Below are positions 24,732 to 34,286 of a stretch of DNA of 48,465 nucleotides, piece after piece. Below the pieces are notes generated by a model. The model had not been told where the DNA came from. It did not search any database and saw only the letters and a program-made list of their open reading frames with translations. The stretch comes from 66-474 sp035249175 (GTDB lineage Bacteria; Pseudomonadota; Gammaproteobacteria; Xanthomonadales; Rhodanobacteraceae). Each line of letters opens with the position of its first letter. The stretch's first letter is position 1. Location of the stretch: positions 1-48,465 of the forward strand of contig DATFGT010000070.1 in NCBI GenBank assembly GCA_035249175.1. Reading direction: 5' to 3'. The position numbers and the translations under genes were made by a program.

Positions 24732-25319
24732 ATGTTGAGTCCGACGATTCTTGAAACTTTCCGCCGCCTCCACGCGGCGGCCCGCGCCAGCGACGATCCC
24801 GAACCGAACGCGATGACCGTGGCGACCGCCGGCACGGACGGCCATGTGCATGCGCGCATGGTATTGCTGAAGACCGCCGACGAACGCGGCTTCACCTTCT
24901 TCACCCGCTATGACAGCGACAAGGGCGCGCAGCTTGAAGCGAATCCGCGCATCGCGCTGTGCTTTTTGTGGAAGCGATTGAAGCCGGCGGCGCAAGTGCG
25001 CATCGAAGGGCGTGCGGAAAAATTGCCGGCAGCGGAATCCGACGCTTATTTCGCGACGCGGGAGCGCTTGAGCCAGCTTGGCGCGTGGGCGTCCCTGCAA
25101 TCGCAAACCTTGCCGGACCGCGGGGTGCTGGAAGGGCGTGTCGCTGAATTCGAACGCAAGTTTGCGGAACGTGGCATACCGCGGCCTGCGGAATGGGGCG
25201 GTTACCGGGTGGTGCCGTGCATGGTGGAATTCTGGTACGCCGGCGAGCATCGCTGGAACGAGCGCCACCGCTGGGAGCGGGTCGAGGGCGCGTGGCGCGA
25301 GAGGCTGCTGTATCCGTGA
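24732..25319 (+). CDS. pdxH: Pyridoxamine/pyridoxine 5'-phosphate oxidase
   Basis: FMN-dependent oxidase making pyridoxal 5'-phosphate, 195 aa. Seen are AMTVATAGTDGHVHARMVLLK, FTFFTRYDSDKGAQL with FMN-phosphate contacts, the ALCFLWKRLKPAAQVRIEG segment and the C-terminal PLP-site motif WNERHRWER near RLLYP. The start at 24732 (MLSPTIL) is chosen over an upstream in-frame codon because it gives the family N-terminus. The stop overlaps the GTG of the next gene by 4 bp (GTGA), indicating translational coupling. Confidence 0.94.
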   Translation: MLSPTILETFRRLHAAARASDDPEPNAMTVATAGTDGHVHARMVLLKTADERGFTFFTRYDSDKGAQLEANPRIALCFLWKRLKPAAQVRIEGRAEKLPAAESDAYFATRERLSQLGAWASLQSQTLPDRGVLEGRVAEFERKFAERGIPRPAEWGGYRVVPCMVEFWYAGEHRWNERHRWERVEGAWRERLLYP

Positions 25320-26116
25320 ACGCGGGGCCGCGCCGAATCGTCTGCCTCACGGAAGAGCCTTGCGAGGTCCTCTATGCGCTCGGCGAGCAAGAGCGCATCG
25401 TCGGTATTTCAGGTTTCACCGTACGGCCGTCGCGCGCGCGCAAGGAGAAACCGAAGGTATCCGCGTTCACCAGTGCCAAAATAGATCGCATCCTCGAGCT
25501 GAAGCCGGACATGGCAATCGGGTTCTCCGACATCCAGGCCGACATCGCGCGGGAATTGATCAAGGCGGGCGTCGAGGTATGGATCAGCAACCACCGTTCC
25601 GTTGCAGGCATTGTTGCCTATGTGCGCAGGCTGGGCGCACTGGTCGGTGCGGCGAACAGAGCCGAAGCGTATGCGCGCGAACTTGAAACGCATGTCGAAC
25701 GGGTACGCGCGCAGGGTACCTCGTTGCCGAAGCATCCACGCGTGTACTTCGAGGAGTGGGACGAGCCGCCCATCACCGGCATCCGCTGGGTGGCGGAGTT
25801 GATTCGCATCGCCGGTGGCGAGGATGTGTTCCCCGAAATGGCGGAACAATCCCTCGCGAAGCACCGCATCATCGCCGACCCGGCTGAAGTGATTCGACGC
25901 CAGCCCGACATCGTGCTCGCTTCGTGGTGCGGCAAGAAGTTCCGGCCCGAGAGCTTGGCCGCGCGCCCCGGCTGGGAGGCGATTCCCGCGGTGCGCGACG
26001 GCGAGCTGCACGAAATCAAGTCGCCCATCATCCTGCAACCCGGACCCGCGGCGCTCACCGACGGGCTGGACGCGCTGCACGCCATCATTGCCCGTTGGGC
26101 GATCGGCGAGCGCTGA
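25316..26116 (+). CDS. BtuF-like cobalamin/iron-type substrate-binding protein without signal peptide
   Basis: Protein of 266 aa with the class III periplasmic-binding fold of BtuF/FhuD: RIVCLTEEPCEVLYALGEQERIVGIS, a domain-linking long helix (IVAYVRRLGALVGAANRAEA) and a C-terminal RPGWEAIPAVRDGELHEI. It begins with GTG and has no signal peptide or lipobox, so it may be cytoplasmic or mis-started; upstream sequence is pdxH coding and offers no secretion signal. No btuC or btuD permease is adjacent. Similar signal-less members are usually named cobalamin-binding protein; substrate is unproven. Confidence 0.75.
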   Translation: MNAGPRRIVCLTEEPCEVLYALGEQERIVGISGFTVRPSRARKEKPKVSAFTSAKIDRILELKPDMAIGFSDIQADIARELIKAGVEVWISNHRSVAGIVAYVRRLGALVGAANRAEAYARELETHVERVRAQGTSLPKHPRVYFEEWDEPPITGIRWVAELIRIAGGEDVFPEMAEQSLAKHRIIADPAEVIRRQPDIVLASWCGKKFRPESLAARPGWEAIPAVRDGELHEIKSPIILQPGPAALTDGLDALHAIIARWAIGER

Positions 26117-26163
26117 CAACGGCGGAAACGGCCACCGCATTTGTAGGTCGGCCTGAACGTGGT

Positions 26164-26190
26164 GAAGCCCAACGAGAGACGCTGGGCTTC
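26164..26190. terminator. Hairpin between convergent genes, possible terminator
   Basis: GAAGCCCAACG at 26164-26174 and CGCTGGGCTTC at 26180-26190 pair over 11 positions with one A-C mismatch around a 5-nt loop. It lies in the 116-bp gap between the BtuF-like gene (+) and yggT (-). There is no U-tract on either side, so it is either a weak terminator or a REP-like palindrome. Confidence 0.4.
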
Positions 26191-26232
26191 CGCGGATAAA
26201 TCCCGGCTCCAACCTGCGCACGGGCTCCGACA

Positions 26233-26802
26233 TCAAATCGTGTGCCCCACGTTCATCAACCAGGCCACGACCACGGTCTGGATCAGCAGGATCACCAGGA
26301 TCGCCAGTACCGGTGAAAGATCGAACCCGCCAATCAGCGGCAAGATGCGGCGGAACGGTTTCAGGATCGGCTCGACGATCTTGCCCAGCAGCGGTACCAC
26401 TGGATTGCGTGCGTCGACCTTGACATACGACAGCAGCGCCCACGCGAAGATCATGATCAGGTACAGGATCAGGAAAAAATCGAGGAGATCGGCCACGGCC
26501 AGGACCAGCATGCCCACGTTGCTGGCCCAGAAATCGGGGACGACGAAACCCAGCAGGAAGTTCTTGATGACCTCCAGCACCCACGCGATCAGCAGCGCCG
26601 CGATGTTGATGCGTCGCCAGGTCGGGATCACCCGCCGCAGAGGCGTCAGCACCGGATTGGTGGCCCGGTAAAGAAACTGGCAGATCGGATTGTAGAAATC
26701 CGCGCGCACGGCCTCGGCCAGCAGACGGAACACGAACAGTGCCACCGCACAGCCGAAGGCAAATCCGATCAGCAGCGACAGCGCATTGGCGAGGTAGATC
26801 AT
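26233..26802 (-). CDS. yggT: YggT family integral membrane protein
   Basis: Inner-membrane protein of 189 aa with two tandem YggT units: ANALSLLIGFAFGCAVALFV with the loop NPVLTPLRRVIP, and LILYLIMIFAWALLSYV with the loop EPILKPFRRILP. At least four hydrophobic segments are visible. The family is linked to osmotic tolerance and cell-division factors, but its activity is not established. Its ATG overlaps the proC stop by 4 bp, an arrangement shared with many gammaproteobacteria. Confidence 0.92.
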   Translation of the reverse strand: MIYLANALSLLIGFAFGCAVALFVFRLLAEAVRADFYNPICQFLYRATNPVLTPLRRVIPTWRRINIAALLIAWVLEVIKNFLLGFVVPDFWASNVGMLVLAVADLLDFFLILYLIMIFAWALLSYVKVDARNPVVPLLGKIVEPILKPFRRILPLIGGFDLSPVLAILVILLIQTVVVAWLMNVGHTI

Positions 26803-27656
26803 GCTTCGCTATCCATTTCGGCCGACATCTGCGCGCCGCGTCGCCGCGCCGCCGCCAAGGCCTGTTCGACGAGTTCACGAAAGCCCCCCTGCTCAAAGAC
26901 GTCGAGTGCGGCGGCCGTCGTACCATGCGGCGAGGTCACGCGTTGGCGCAGGACCGCCGCGGTTTCGCTGCCGTCGGCCAGCATGTGGCCGGCGCCGAGG
27001 CAGGTCTGCCCGGCCAGTGCGCGCGCGGTGTCGCGCGGCAGGCCCAGTTGCACCGCGGCGTCTTCCATGGCCTCGACCAGCAGGAAGAAGTACGCGGGAC
27101 CGGAGCCGGACAACGCGGTCACCGTGTCCATCTGCGCCTCGTCCTCGACCCAGCGCACGATGCCGGCGGCGCCGAGCAGGCGCTCCGCCAGCGCACGCTG
27201 GTCGGCATCCACGTCGTGATTGGCGCACAAGCCGCTGGCGCCCGCGCCCACCAGCGCCGGTGTATTGGGCATGCAGCGCACGATCGCGTGCCTCGATCCG
27301 AGCAGCCGCTCGATTTGTGCGATGCGGATGCCGGCCGCGATGGAGATGATCAACGGATGCGATTCGCGCAGCGGTCCCGCGAGCCCCGCGCACACTTCGC
27401 GCATCACTTGCGGCTTGACTGCCAGCACCACGCCGTCCACGCCGGTGACGGCTTCGGCGTTGTCCGCGAACACGGGCACGCCGAATTCGAGCGCGAGTGC
27501 CTCGCGTGTTTCGGCACGCGGCTCGGCAACGCGGATGGATGCGGGCGGCACGCCGCGCGCGCGTTGTGCGCCGATCAGGCTGCGCGCCATGTTGCCGCCG
27601 CCGACGAAGGCGAGGCGCGCATGGCTGGCTGTCGGCGGATCAGGTTGGACGGCCAT
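26799..27656 (-). CDS. proC: Pyrroline-5-carboxylate reductase
   Basis: Last enzyme of proline synthesis, 285 aa, reducing P5C with NAD(P)H. The Rossmann motif FVGGGNMARSLIG opens the protein; VLAVKPQVM, CMPNTPALVGAGASGL and the C-terminal LSGSGPAYFFLLVEAMEDAA, followed by VTSPHGTTAAAL, complete the family pattern. It is translationally coupled to yggT. A 68-bp gap separates it from the upstream mdtC-like gene on the same strand. In Pseudomonas proC-yggT lies beside pilT, whereas here they are 25 kb apart. Confidence 0.96.
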   Translation of the reverse strand: MAVQPDPPTASHARLAFVGGGNMARSLIGAQRARGVPPASIRVAEPRAETREALALEFGVPVFADNAEAVTGVDGVVLAVKPQVMREVCAGLAGPLRESHPLIISIAAGIRIAQIERLLGSRHAIVRCMPNTPALVGAGASGLCANHDVDADQRALAERLLGAAGIVRWVEDEAQMDTVTALSGSGPAYFFLLVEAMEDAAVQLGLPRDTARALAGQTCLGAGHMLADGSETAAVLRQRVTSPHGTTAAALDVFEQGGFRELVEQALAAARRRGAQMSAEMDSEA

Positions 27657-27724
27657 GAAGTTCCGGATTGTGGCGACAGACTAAGCATAACAAGCCGCGC
27701 GATGGTGGCGGCCGTCTCCAGCCC

Positions 27725-30700
27725 TCAGGCTTGCTGTGCCGCCGCCTTGCGCCTCGATGTCCGCTGAGCCTTGCGTTCGCGGCGACGGCGTGCCCACGAG
27801 CCGAACACCAGATAGATCGCGGGTGTCGAGAGCAGCGTCAGCGTCTGCGAGAAGAGCAGGCCGCCCAGCATCGCAACACCGAGCGGACGCCGCAGGTCGG
27901 CGCCGGTGCCGATTCCGATCACCAGCGGCACCGAGGCGAGGATCGCGACCATCGTGGTCATCATGATCGGGCGGAAACGCACCAGGCACGCCTCGCGTAC
28001 CGCGTCGAGCGGCGTGCGGCCTTCGCGTTCGGCCACCACCGCGAAGTCGATCATCATGATCGCGTTCTTCTTGACAAGCCCGATCAAGAGGATCAGCGCC
28101 ATGATGGCGACCACCGAAATCGGCAGGCCGGTGACCTTGAGCGCGAGCAGGGCGCCCACGCCCGCCGCGGGGAGGGTGGAAAGGATCGTGATGGGGTGCA
28201 CCAGGTTTTCGTACAGTATCCCGAGCACCAGGTACACCGCGATGATCGCCCCGATCAGCAGCAGTGGCATCATCGCCATCTGTTGTTCGAAGCGCCGGAA
28301 GAAATCGCCCAACCCGAGCTTGATGTCGCCCGGCATCCGCATGTCGGCGATGGTCCGATTGATCTGCTGCGTCGCCTCACCCATGCTGGCGCCTGGCGCC
28401 AGGTTGAAGGATAGCGACATGCTGGTCATCTGGTTGATATGCTCGATCTCGCTGGGGGCGATGGTCGATTCCTGGTGAGCGATCGCGCTGATCGGAATCA
28501 TCTGTCCACCCGACGAGCGCACGTGGATCTGGTTCAGGGCGGCGGGTGATGCGGTTTGCGAGGGCAGCGCGGTCAGGACGACCTGGTAGTTGTTGGTGTC
28601 CGAATAGATCGTGGAAACCTGGCGTTGTCCGAACGCGTTGTAAAGCGCGTCGTCCACCGCTGCCATGGACACGCCCAGGCGTGCGGCCTTGGCGCGGTCG
28701 ACCACCATGTTCTGCAGCAGCGACCCTTCGTCGAGGTCGGTGCCGACATCGCGGAAGATCGGATTTTTCTTGAGTTGCGCCTGCAATTTCGGCAGCCATT
28801 CCTCGAGCTCGGTGGCGTCGTTCGCCTGGAGGTTCACGCTGTATTGCCCGCCCTGGCTGGTGCCGCCACCGCCACCGCCCAGATCCTGCAGCGCACGGAA
28901 ACGGACATCGAGGTCGGGGTAGCGGTCCACCTTGGCCGACAAGCGGCTCACCACGTTTTGCGTCGAGACATCGCGGCCGTGTCCGAACGGCTTCAACTGG
29001 ATGCTGAACCAGCCGCTCGCGCCACGCCGGCTCGTGCCGATGGAGGCACCCACGTATTCGACCGCGGGATCGTCGCGAAGCATCTTCACCAGCGCGCTGG
29101 TGCGCGACTCGAGATCGGCGAAGGACATGGTGACGCCGCCGGTGGCGCGTCCCCAGATGAGGCCCGTGTCCTGCGGGGGGAAATCGGTGCCCGGCAGCAC
29201 GTGGAACAAATAGATCGTGAACGCCAGCAGCACCAGCGGCGACCACGCCATCAGCTTCGGATGGCGGTGCAGGGTCCAGTCGAGCGTGCGCGTGTACACC
29301 TTCAGCATGCCGCCATGGAAGCGGTCCAGTGCACGTCCCAGCTCCGACGGCCCCGCCTCGCGTTCCGGGTGGCGGCGCAGGAAACGGCCACACAGGGCGG
29401 GCGTCAGGGTCAGCGAGACCAGCATCGAGACGAAGATCGCGGCGATGATGGTGACCGTGAACTCGCGGAACCACATGCCGATGAACGAGGGTGCGAACAG
29501 GATCGGCATGAACACGGCGATCAGCGAGGCGGTGATCGCGACGATGGTGAAGCCGATCTCCTTGGCGCCTTCCAGCGCCGCCTGCATGCGGGTCTTGCCC
29601 GAGTCGAGGTGGCGCATGATGTTCTCGATCACCACGATCGCGTCGTCCACCACGAAGGTCAACGCGATCAGCAGCGCCAGCAGCGACAGGTTGTCCAGCG
29701 TGTAATCGAGCGCATACATCACGATCAGCGCGCCGCACAGCGACAGCGGCACCGCGGCCGTCGCGATCAGCGTGGGCGCGAGGCGGCGCAGGAACAGCGC
29801 CATCGTGAGCACCACCATCGCGAGGCTGATCAGCAGCGTGATCTGGACATCATTGATCGAGTCGCGGATGGTGGAAGTTTCGTCGAAGTACGGCGTCAGC
29901 TGGGTGCCGGGTGGCAGCAGGTTGCGCAGGCCGGGCAATTCGTCCTTGACGCTGTCCACGGTCTCGATCACGTTGGCCTCGGGACGCTTGTACACCTGCA
30001 GCTGGATCGAGCGCTTGCCATTGAAATACGCCGCCTGGAACTGGTCCTGCGCACCCTGGTACACGTTCGCCACGTCGCGCAGATAAACCGGTGCACCGTT
30101 GTGGTTGGCGATCACCAGGTCCGCGAAATCCTGTGCGCTGCGCAACTGGTCGTTCGCGGTGATCGCGGTCGAGATTTCGCCATTGGTGAGGAAGCCCTGC
30201 GGCGAGGTCACGTTGGCCGCGGTGATCGCGTTGCGGATGTTGTTGCTGGACAGCCCGAGCGCATCCAGCTTGTGCAGGTCCAGGTCGACGCGGACCCCGG
30301 GCTGCGCGCTACCCGAAACGTCCACCGACGCAACCCCGTTCAACTGGGAAAGGCGTGGACTCAACAAAGTGTTGGCTGCGTCGTAGAGTTCCGACATCGG
30401 CTGGGTGTCGGAGGTGAGCGCCAGCGTGAGCACCGGGTCGTCGTTGGGATTCGCCTTGTGCCACTGCGGCATTTGCAATCCGCTGGGTAGATCCGGCACC
30501 GCGTTGTTGATGGCTGCATCCACCTGTTGCGCCGCCGAGTCGATGTCCACGCCCGAATCGAAGAACAACAGGACGAAGGTGCTGCCGTTGGAACTGCGCG
30601 ACCGCATCATGTCGATGCCGGGAATCTGGCCGAGGTGGCGCTCCAGCGGCGCGGCCACGGTGGCCGCGATGGTGGTGGCGTTGGCCCCTGGCTCGGACGC

Positions 30701-30844
30701 CGAGACCCAGATCGCGGGGAACGAAACCTGCGGCAGCGCACTGATGCCCAGCAGCGTGTAGCACAGCACCCCGATCGCCAGCACGCCCGCGGCCAGCAGC
30801 GAGGTGCCGATGGGGCGTTTGACAAAGGGCGCGGAGATGTTCAC
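27725..30844 (-). CDS. RND efflux permease, MdtC/MuxC-like
   Basis: HAE1-family proton/drug antiporter of 1039 aa in the inner membrane. It starts with GTG (30844) in NISAPFVKRPIGTSLLAAGV and has twelve predicted helices with two large periplasmic loops. The proton-relay aspartates are present in TFVVDDAIVVIENIMRHL. The gene is the third of a three-gene operon after the adaptor and the MdtB-like permease; two different permeases side by side is the hallmark of MdtABC/MuxABC, which work as a heterotrimer. Its GGGAG ribosome-binding site lies at the edge of the REP element that fills the gap to the previous gene. No outer-membrane factor gene is present here. Confidence 0.9.
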   Translation of the reverse strand: MNISAPFVKRPIGTSLLAAGVLAIGVLCYTLLGISALPQVSFPAIWVSASEPGANATTIAATVAAPLERHLGQIPGIDMMRSRSSNGSTFVLLFFDSGVDIDSAAQQVDAAINNAVPDLPSGLQMPQWHKANPNDDPVLTLALTSDTQPMSELYDAANTLLSPRLSQLNGVASVDVSGSAQPGVRVDLDLHKLDALGLSSNNIRNAITAANVTSPQGFLTNGEISTAITANDQLRSAQDFADLVIANHNGAPVYLRDVANVYQGAQDQFQAAYFNGKRSIQLQVYKRPEANVIETVDSVKDELPGLRNLLPPGTQLTPYFDETSTIRDSINDVQITLLISLAMVVLTMALFLRRLAPTLIATAAVPLSLCGALIVMYALDYTLDNLSLLALLIALTFVVDDAIVVIENIMRHLDSGKTRMQAALEGAKEIGFTIVAITASLIAVFMPILFAPSFIGMWFREFTVTIIAAIFVSMLVSLTLTPALCGRFLRRHPEREAGPSELGRALDRFHGGMLKVYTRTLDWTLHRHPKLMAWSPLVLLAFTIYLFHVLPGTDFPPQDTGLIWGRATGGVTMSFADLESRTSALVKMLRDDPAVEYVGASIGTSRRGASGWFSIQLKPFGHGRDVSTQNVVSRLSAKVDRYPDLDVRFRALQDLGGGGGGTSQGGQYSVNLQANDATELEEWLPKLQAQLKKNPIFRDVGTDLDEGSLLQNMVVDRAKAARLGVSMAAVDDALYNAFGQRQVSTIYSDTNNYQVVLTALPSQTASPAALNQIHVRSSGGQMIPISAIAHQESTIAPSEIEHINQMTSMSLSFNLAPGASMGEATQQINRTIADMRMPGDIKLGLGDFFRRFEQQMAMMPLLLIGAIIAVYLVLGILYENLVHPITILSTLPAAGVGALLALKVTGLPISVVAIMALILLIGLVKKNAIMMIDFAVVAEREGRTPLDAVREACLVRFRPIMMTTMVAILASVPLVIGIGTGADLRRPLGVAMLGGLLFSQTLTLLSTPAIYLVFGSWARRRRERKAQRTSRRKAAAQQA

Positions 30845-30852
30845 GGGGCTTT

Positions 30853-31003
30853 GCTCCCGTCTCCCTTCGGGAGAGGCGGCCGTAGGCCGAGCGCGTAGCG
30901 CCGGGGTGAGGGTACGAGTCTTGCGCGATATTCGCGTGCACGCGAGACCGAACCCTCATCCGGCGCTGCGCGCAACCCTCTCCCGAAGGGAGAGGGGAGA
31001 AGC
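30853..31003. repeat. Inverted pair of REP-type palindromes in the mdtB-mdtC gap
   Basis: The left element (about 30853-30914) contains TCTCCCTTCGGGAGAGG and ends GGGTGAGGGT-like; the right (about 30950-31003) begins AACCCTCATCCGGCGCTGCG and ends CTCTCCCGAAGGGAGAG. Each holds its own short palindrome and the two face each other, giving a BIME-like structure of about 150 bp. The same design recurs at 43731-43780/44141-44187 and 45511-45627. Confidence 0.85.
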
Positions 31004-31042
31004 AAGGCAGCGTCGCGCAACAGACGGATCATCGAGAATTAC

Positions 31043-34000
31043 TCACTTCCCGCTCTCGGGAGCCAACTCGGCATGCGGGCGCCCGCTGCGTTCCCGCACC
31101 CAGTCGGCGAAACGTTCCATGTACAAATAGATCACCGGCGTGGTGTACAGCGTCACCAGTTGCGACAGCAGCAATCCGCCCACGATCGCGATGCCCAGCG
31201 GACGCCGCAGCTCCGCGCCGATACCGTTGCCGAGCGCCAGCGGCAGCGCGCCGAACAGCGCCGCGAAAGTGGTCATCATGATGGGACGAAAACGCAGCAG
31301 GCAGGCGCGCCGGATCGCATCGTGCGCGCTCATCCCGCGGCGCTGTGCGGTGATCGCGAAGTCGATCATCATGATCGCATTCTTCTTCACGATGCCGATC
31401 AGCAGCACGATGCCGACGATGCCGTCCACCGACAGCGGCATCCCGAACAACATCAACGCCAGCAGTGCGCCCACGCCGGCCGGCGGCAGCGTCGAAAGGA
31501 TCGTGAACGGGTGGATGTAACTTTCGTACAGCACGCCCAGCACGATGTAGATCACCACGATCGCGGCCAGCAGCAACAGCGCCTCATTGCCCAGCGAGGA
31601 CGAGAATTCCGCAGCCTTGCCGATGAAGCCGGCGCGCACCTGCGGCGGGAAATCGAGTGAAGCCTCGGCGTTGTTGATCGCATCCACGGCCTGCGACAGC
31701 GAATAACCCGGCGCGACGTTGAACGAGATGATCACCGCCGGCAACTGGTTCTGGTGCGCGATCACCAGCGGCGCATCGGTGACGGTGGCGGTGGCAAGTG
31801 TCGAAAGCGGCACCGTGCTGCCGCCCCCGAGCAGGATGCCGGTATTGGATTGCCCGATGCCGGTCGCGGTGGAGGAATTGGACGACTTCAACATTCCGAG
31901 GGTGGTGGCGTTGCTGCCCGTCAACGCGCCGGTGGCGCCGTTCGAGCGGACCCGCAGCATGTTCATCAGGTCGGAACGATTGCGGAATTGCGGCGCCACT
32001 TCCAGCACCACGCGGTACTGATTCTGCTGGGTGAAGATCGTCGAGATCTGGCGCTGGCCGTAGGCGTCGTACAACGTGTCGTCAATGGTCTGCACCGGCA
32101 CGCCGAGTCGACTGGCGGCGGTGCGGTCGATGTCCAGCTTCAGCGCGCGTCCATTCATCGCGAGGTTGTCGGACACATCGGCGAGTTCCGGCAACTGCTT
32201 CACGGCCTGCACCATGCGTTGCGCGTATTTCGCGAGATCGTTGGGATCGATCTCGGAAAGCGCGTACTGGTATTCGGTGGGCGCAACGGTGGTATCGAGC
32301 GTGATGTCCTGCACCGGCTTCAGGAACAATGCCACGCCCGGGACGTTCGCGACGTCTTGTTGCAGGCTGGCGACGACGCTATCGAGGTTGTCGCGTTGGC
32401 CGCGCGGCTTCAGCACGATGCTTACCTGGCCCTGGTTGAGGGTGGGATTGATCGCGCCGGTGCCGACGAAAGCGGCGACGCCCGCGACCGCGGGATCCTG
32501 CCGCAGCGCCGCGCTCACCGCTTCGATGTGTTTTTCCATCGCCGGGAACGCGATGTCGCTGTCGGCCTGCACCACGCCGGTGATCAGGCCGGTGTCCTGT
32601 TCCGGCAACAGATCCTTCGGGATCACCGCGTACAGCAGCACCGTCACCGCCACCGACGCCGCCGCGATCAGGATGGTGGTGCGGCGATGCACCAGCACCC
32701 AGTCCAGCGTCCATTCGTACCAGCCCAGCATCTTCGCGTAGAACCCGCGCCGGTTTTCCATCGCCTCTTCGTCGCCGGTCGGCAGCGACCCGGGCTTCAG
32801 GAGGTAGGCGCACATCATCGGCGTCAGCGTCAGCGACACGCCCATCGAGATCGCGACCGCGATGGTCAATACCCATGCGAATTCGTGGAACAGCCGGCCG
32901 GTAACTCCGGGCATCAGGAGCAACGGCAGGAACACCGCAATCAGCGAGACCGTCAACGACAGCACCGTGAAACCGATTTCGCGCGAACCGATTTCGGCAG
33001 CTTCGCGGCCGCTCTTGCCCTTTTCGAGGTAGCGCACGATGTTCTCGATCATCACGATCGCGTCGTCCACCACGAAACCGGTGGCGACCGTCAGCGCCAT
33101 CAGCGACAGGTTGTCCAGCGAAAATCCCGCGAACGCCATGATCGCGAACGTGCCCATCAGCGACAGCGGCACCGCGACCGCGGGAATCACGGTGGCCCAC
33201 AGCCGGCGCAGGAACACGAAGATCACCGCGACCACCAGCGCCACCGCGATCAGCAGGGTCACCTCGACGTCGCGCACCGAGGCGCGGATGGTGACGGTGC
33301 GGTCGGCGAACACCGAGAGATGGATGCCGGCGGGCAGCACCGCGCGCAACGACGGCAGCGTCTGCTCGATCTGGTCGACCGTGTTGATGATGTTGGCGCC
33401 GGGCTGGCGGCGGATGTCCAGCAACACCGCCGGCTTGCCGTTGGCCCACGCGGCGAGCTGGTCGTTCTCGACGCCTTCGATCACGCTGGCGACATCCGAC
33501 AGTTTCACCGGCGCGCCGTTCTTGTACGCGATGATGGTCTTGGCGTAATCGGTCGCGCTCTGCAACTGGTCGTTGGTGCCGATCTCGTAGGTCTGCACCG
33601 CGCCGTTCAACGAACCCTTCGCGGCATTGACGTTGGCCTGCGTAAGTGCGCTGCGCACGTCCTCCATCGTGAGTCCGAGATTGGCAAGCTTGCCGGGATC
33701 GACCTGCACGCGAACCGCGGGCCGCACATTGCCCGCGATCGAGACCAGGCCGACGCCCGGTACCTGCGCCAGCCTTTGCGCAAGGATCGAATCGGCGTAG
33801 TTGTTGACGTCACGCAGCGGCACGCTGTCGGAGGTGAGCGCCAGCGTGAGGATCGGTGCGTCGGCGGGGTTCACCCGCTTGTAGATGGGCGGGTAGGGCA
33901 GGCTGCCCGGCAGGCGTGCGGTGCGGAGCGCCGACTGCACGTCCTGCGCCGCGACGTCCAGGTTGCTGTTCATCGCGAACTGCAGGGTGATGGTCGACAG

Positions 34001-34261
34001 CCCTGCGGCGCTGTTCGAGCTCATCATCGTCAGGCCGGAAATCTGCCCGAGCTGTTGTTCCAGCGGAGTCGTCACCAGGTTCGCGATGGTGGTGGCGCTG
34101 GCACCCGGATATTGCGTGGTCACCACCAGGCTGGGCGCCTCGATCTCGGGCAACGCCGAAACCGGCAACGCCTTGTAGCCGATGATGCCGAGCAGCAACA
34201 CCGCCGCCATCAACAGCGAGGTTGCGATCGGTCTGCGGATGAAGATGCTGGAGAAGCTCAT
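31043..34261 (-). CDS. RND efflux permease, MdtB/MuxB-like
   Basis: HAE1-family permease of 1072 aa. The N-terminus FSSIFIRRPIATSLLMAAVL and the relay motif GFVVDDAIVMIENIVRYL with two aspartates are intact. The gene lies 25 bp downstream of the adaptor, so they are co-transcribed, and 198 bp upstream of its MdtC-like partner. A Gly/Ser/Thr-rich insertion lies around residues 770-800 (SNATTLGMLKSSNSSTATGI), longer than in the partner, in the second periplasmic loop. Substrates of MdtABC-type pumps include bile salts and novobiocin in Escherichia coli; the substrate here is unknown. Confidence 0.9.
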   Translation of the reverse strand: MSFSSIFIRRPIATSLLMAAVLLLGIIGYKALPVSALPEIEAPSLVVTTQYPGASATTIANLVTTPLEQQLGQISGLTMMSSNSAAGLSTITLQFAMNSNLDVAAQDVQSALRTARLPGSLPYPPIYKRVNPADAPILTLALTSDSVPLRDVNNYADSILAQRLAQVPGVGLVSIAGNVRPAVRVQVDPGKLANLGLTMEDVRSALTQANVNAAKGSLNGAVQTYEIGTNDQLQSATDYAKTIIAYKNGAPVKLSDVASVIEGVENDQLAAWANGKPAVLLDIRRQPGANIINTVDQIEQTLPSLRAVLPAGIHLSVFADRTVTIRASVRDVEVTLLIAVALVVAVIFVFLRRLWATVIPAVAVPLSLMGTFAIMAFAGFSLDNLSLMALTVATGFVVDDAIVMIENIVRYLEKGKSGREAAEIGSREIGFTVLSLTVSLIAVFLPLLLMPGVTGRLFHEFAWVLTIAVAISMGVSLTLTPMMCAYLLKPGSLPTGDEEAMENRRGFYAKMLGWYEWTLDWVLVHRRTTILIAAASVAVTVLLYAVIPKDLLPEQDTGLITGVVQADSDIAFPAMEKHIEAVSAALRQDPAVAGVAAFVGTGAINPTLNQGQVSIVLKPRGQRDNLDSVVASLQQDVANVPGVALFLKPVQDITLDTTVAPTEYQYALSEIDPNDLAKYAQRMVQAVKQLPELADVSDNLAMNGRALKLDIDRTAASRLGVPVQTIDDTLYDAYGQRQISTIFTQQNQYRVVLEVAPQFRNRSDLMNMLRVRSNGATGALTGSNATTLGMLKSSNSSTATGIGQSNTGILLGGGSTVPLSTLATATVTDAPLVIAHQNQLPAVIISFNVAPGYSLSQAVDAINNAEASLDFPPQVRAGFIGKAAEFSSSLGNEALLLLAAIVVIYIVLGVLYESYIHPFTILSTLPPAGVGALLALMLFGMPLSVDGIVGIVLLIGIVKKNAIMMIDFAITAQRRGMSAHDAIRRACLLRFRPIMMTTFAALFGALPLALGNGIGAELRRPLGIAIVGGLLLSQLVTLYTTPVIYLYMERFADWVRERSGRPHAELAPESGK

Positions 34262-34286
34262 GGGTCCGCCGTTCCGGCGAGCGTCG

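Noticed and set aside
28556..30490. Long plus-strand frames opposite the RND permease genes (also 31754-34333)
   Set aside because: They are shadows of permease codon usage, rich in Arg, His and Gln with no recognisable domain, and they span the REP-flanked genes.
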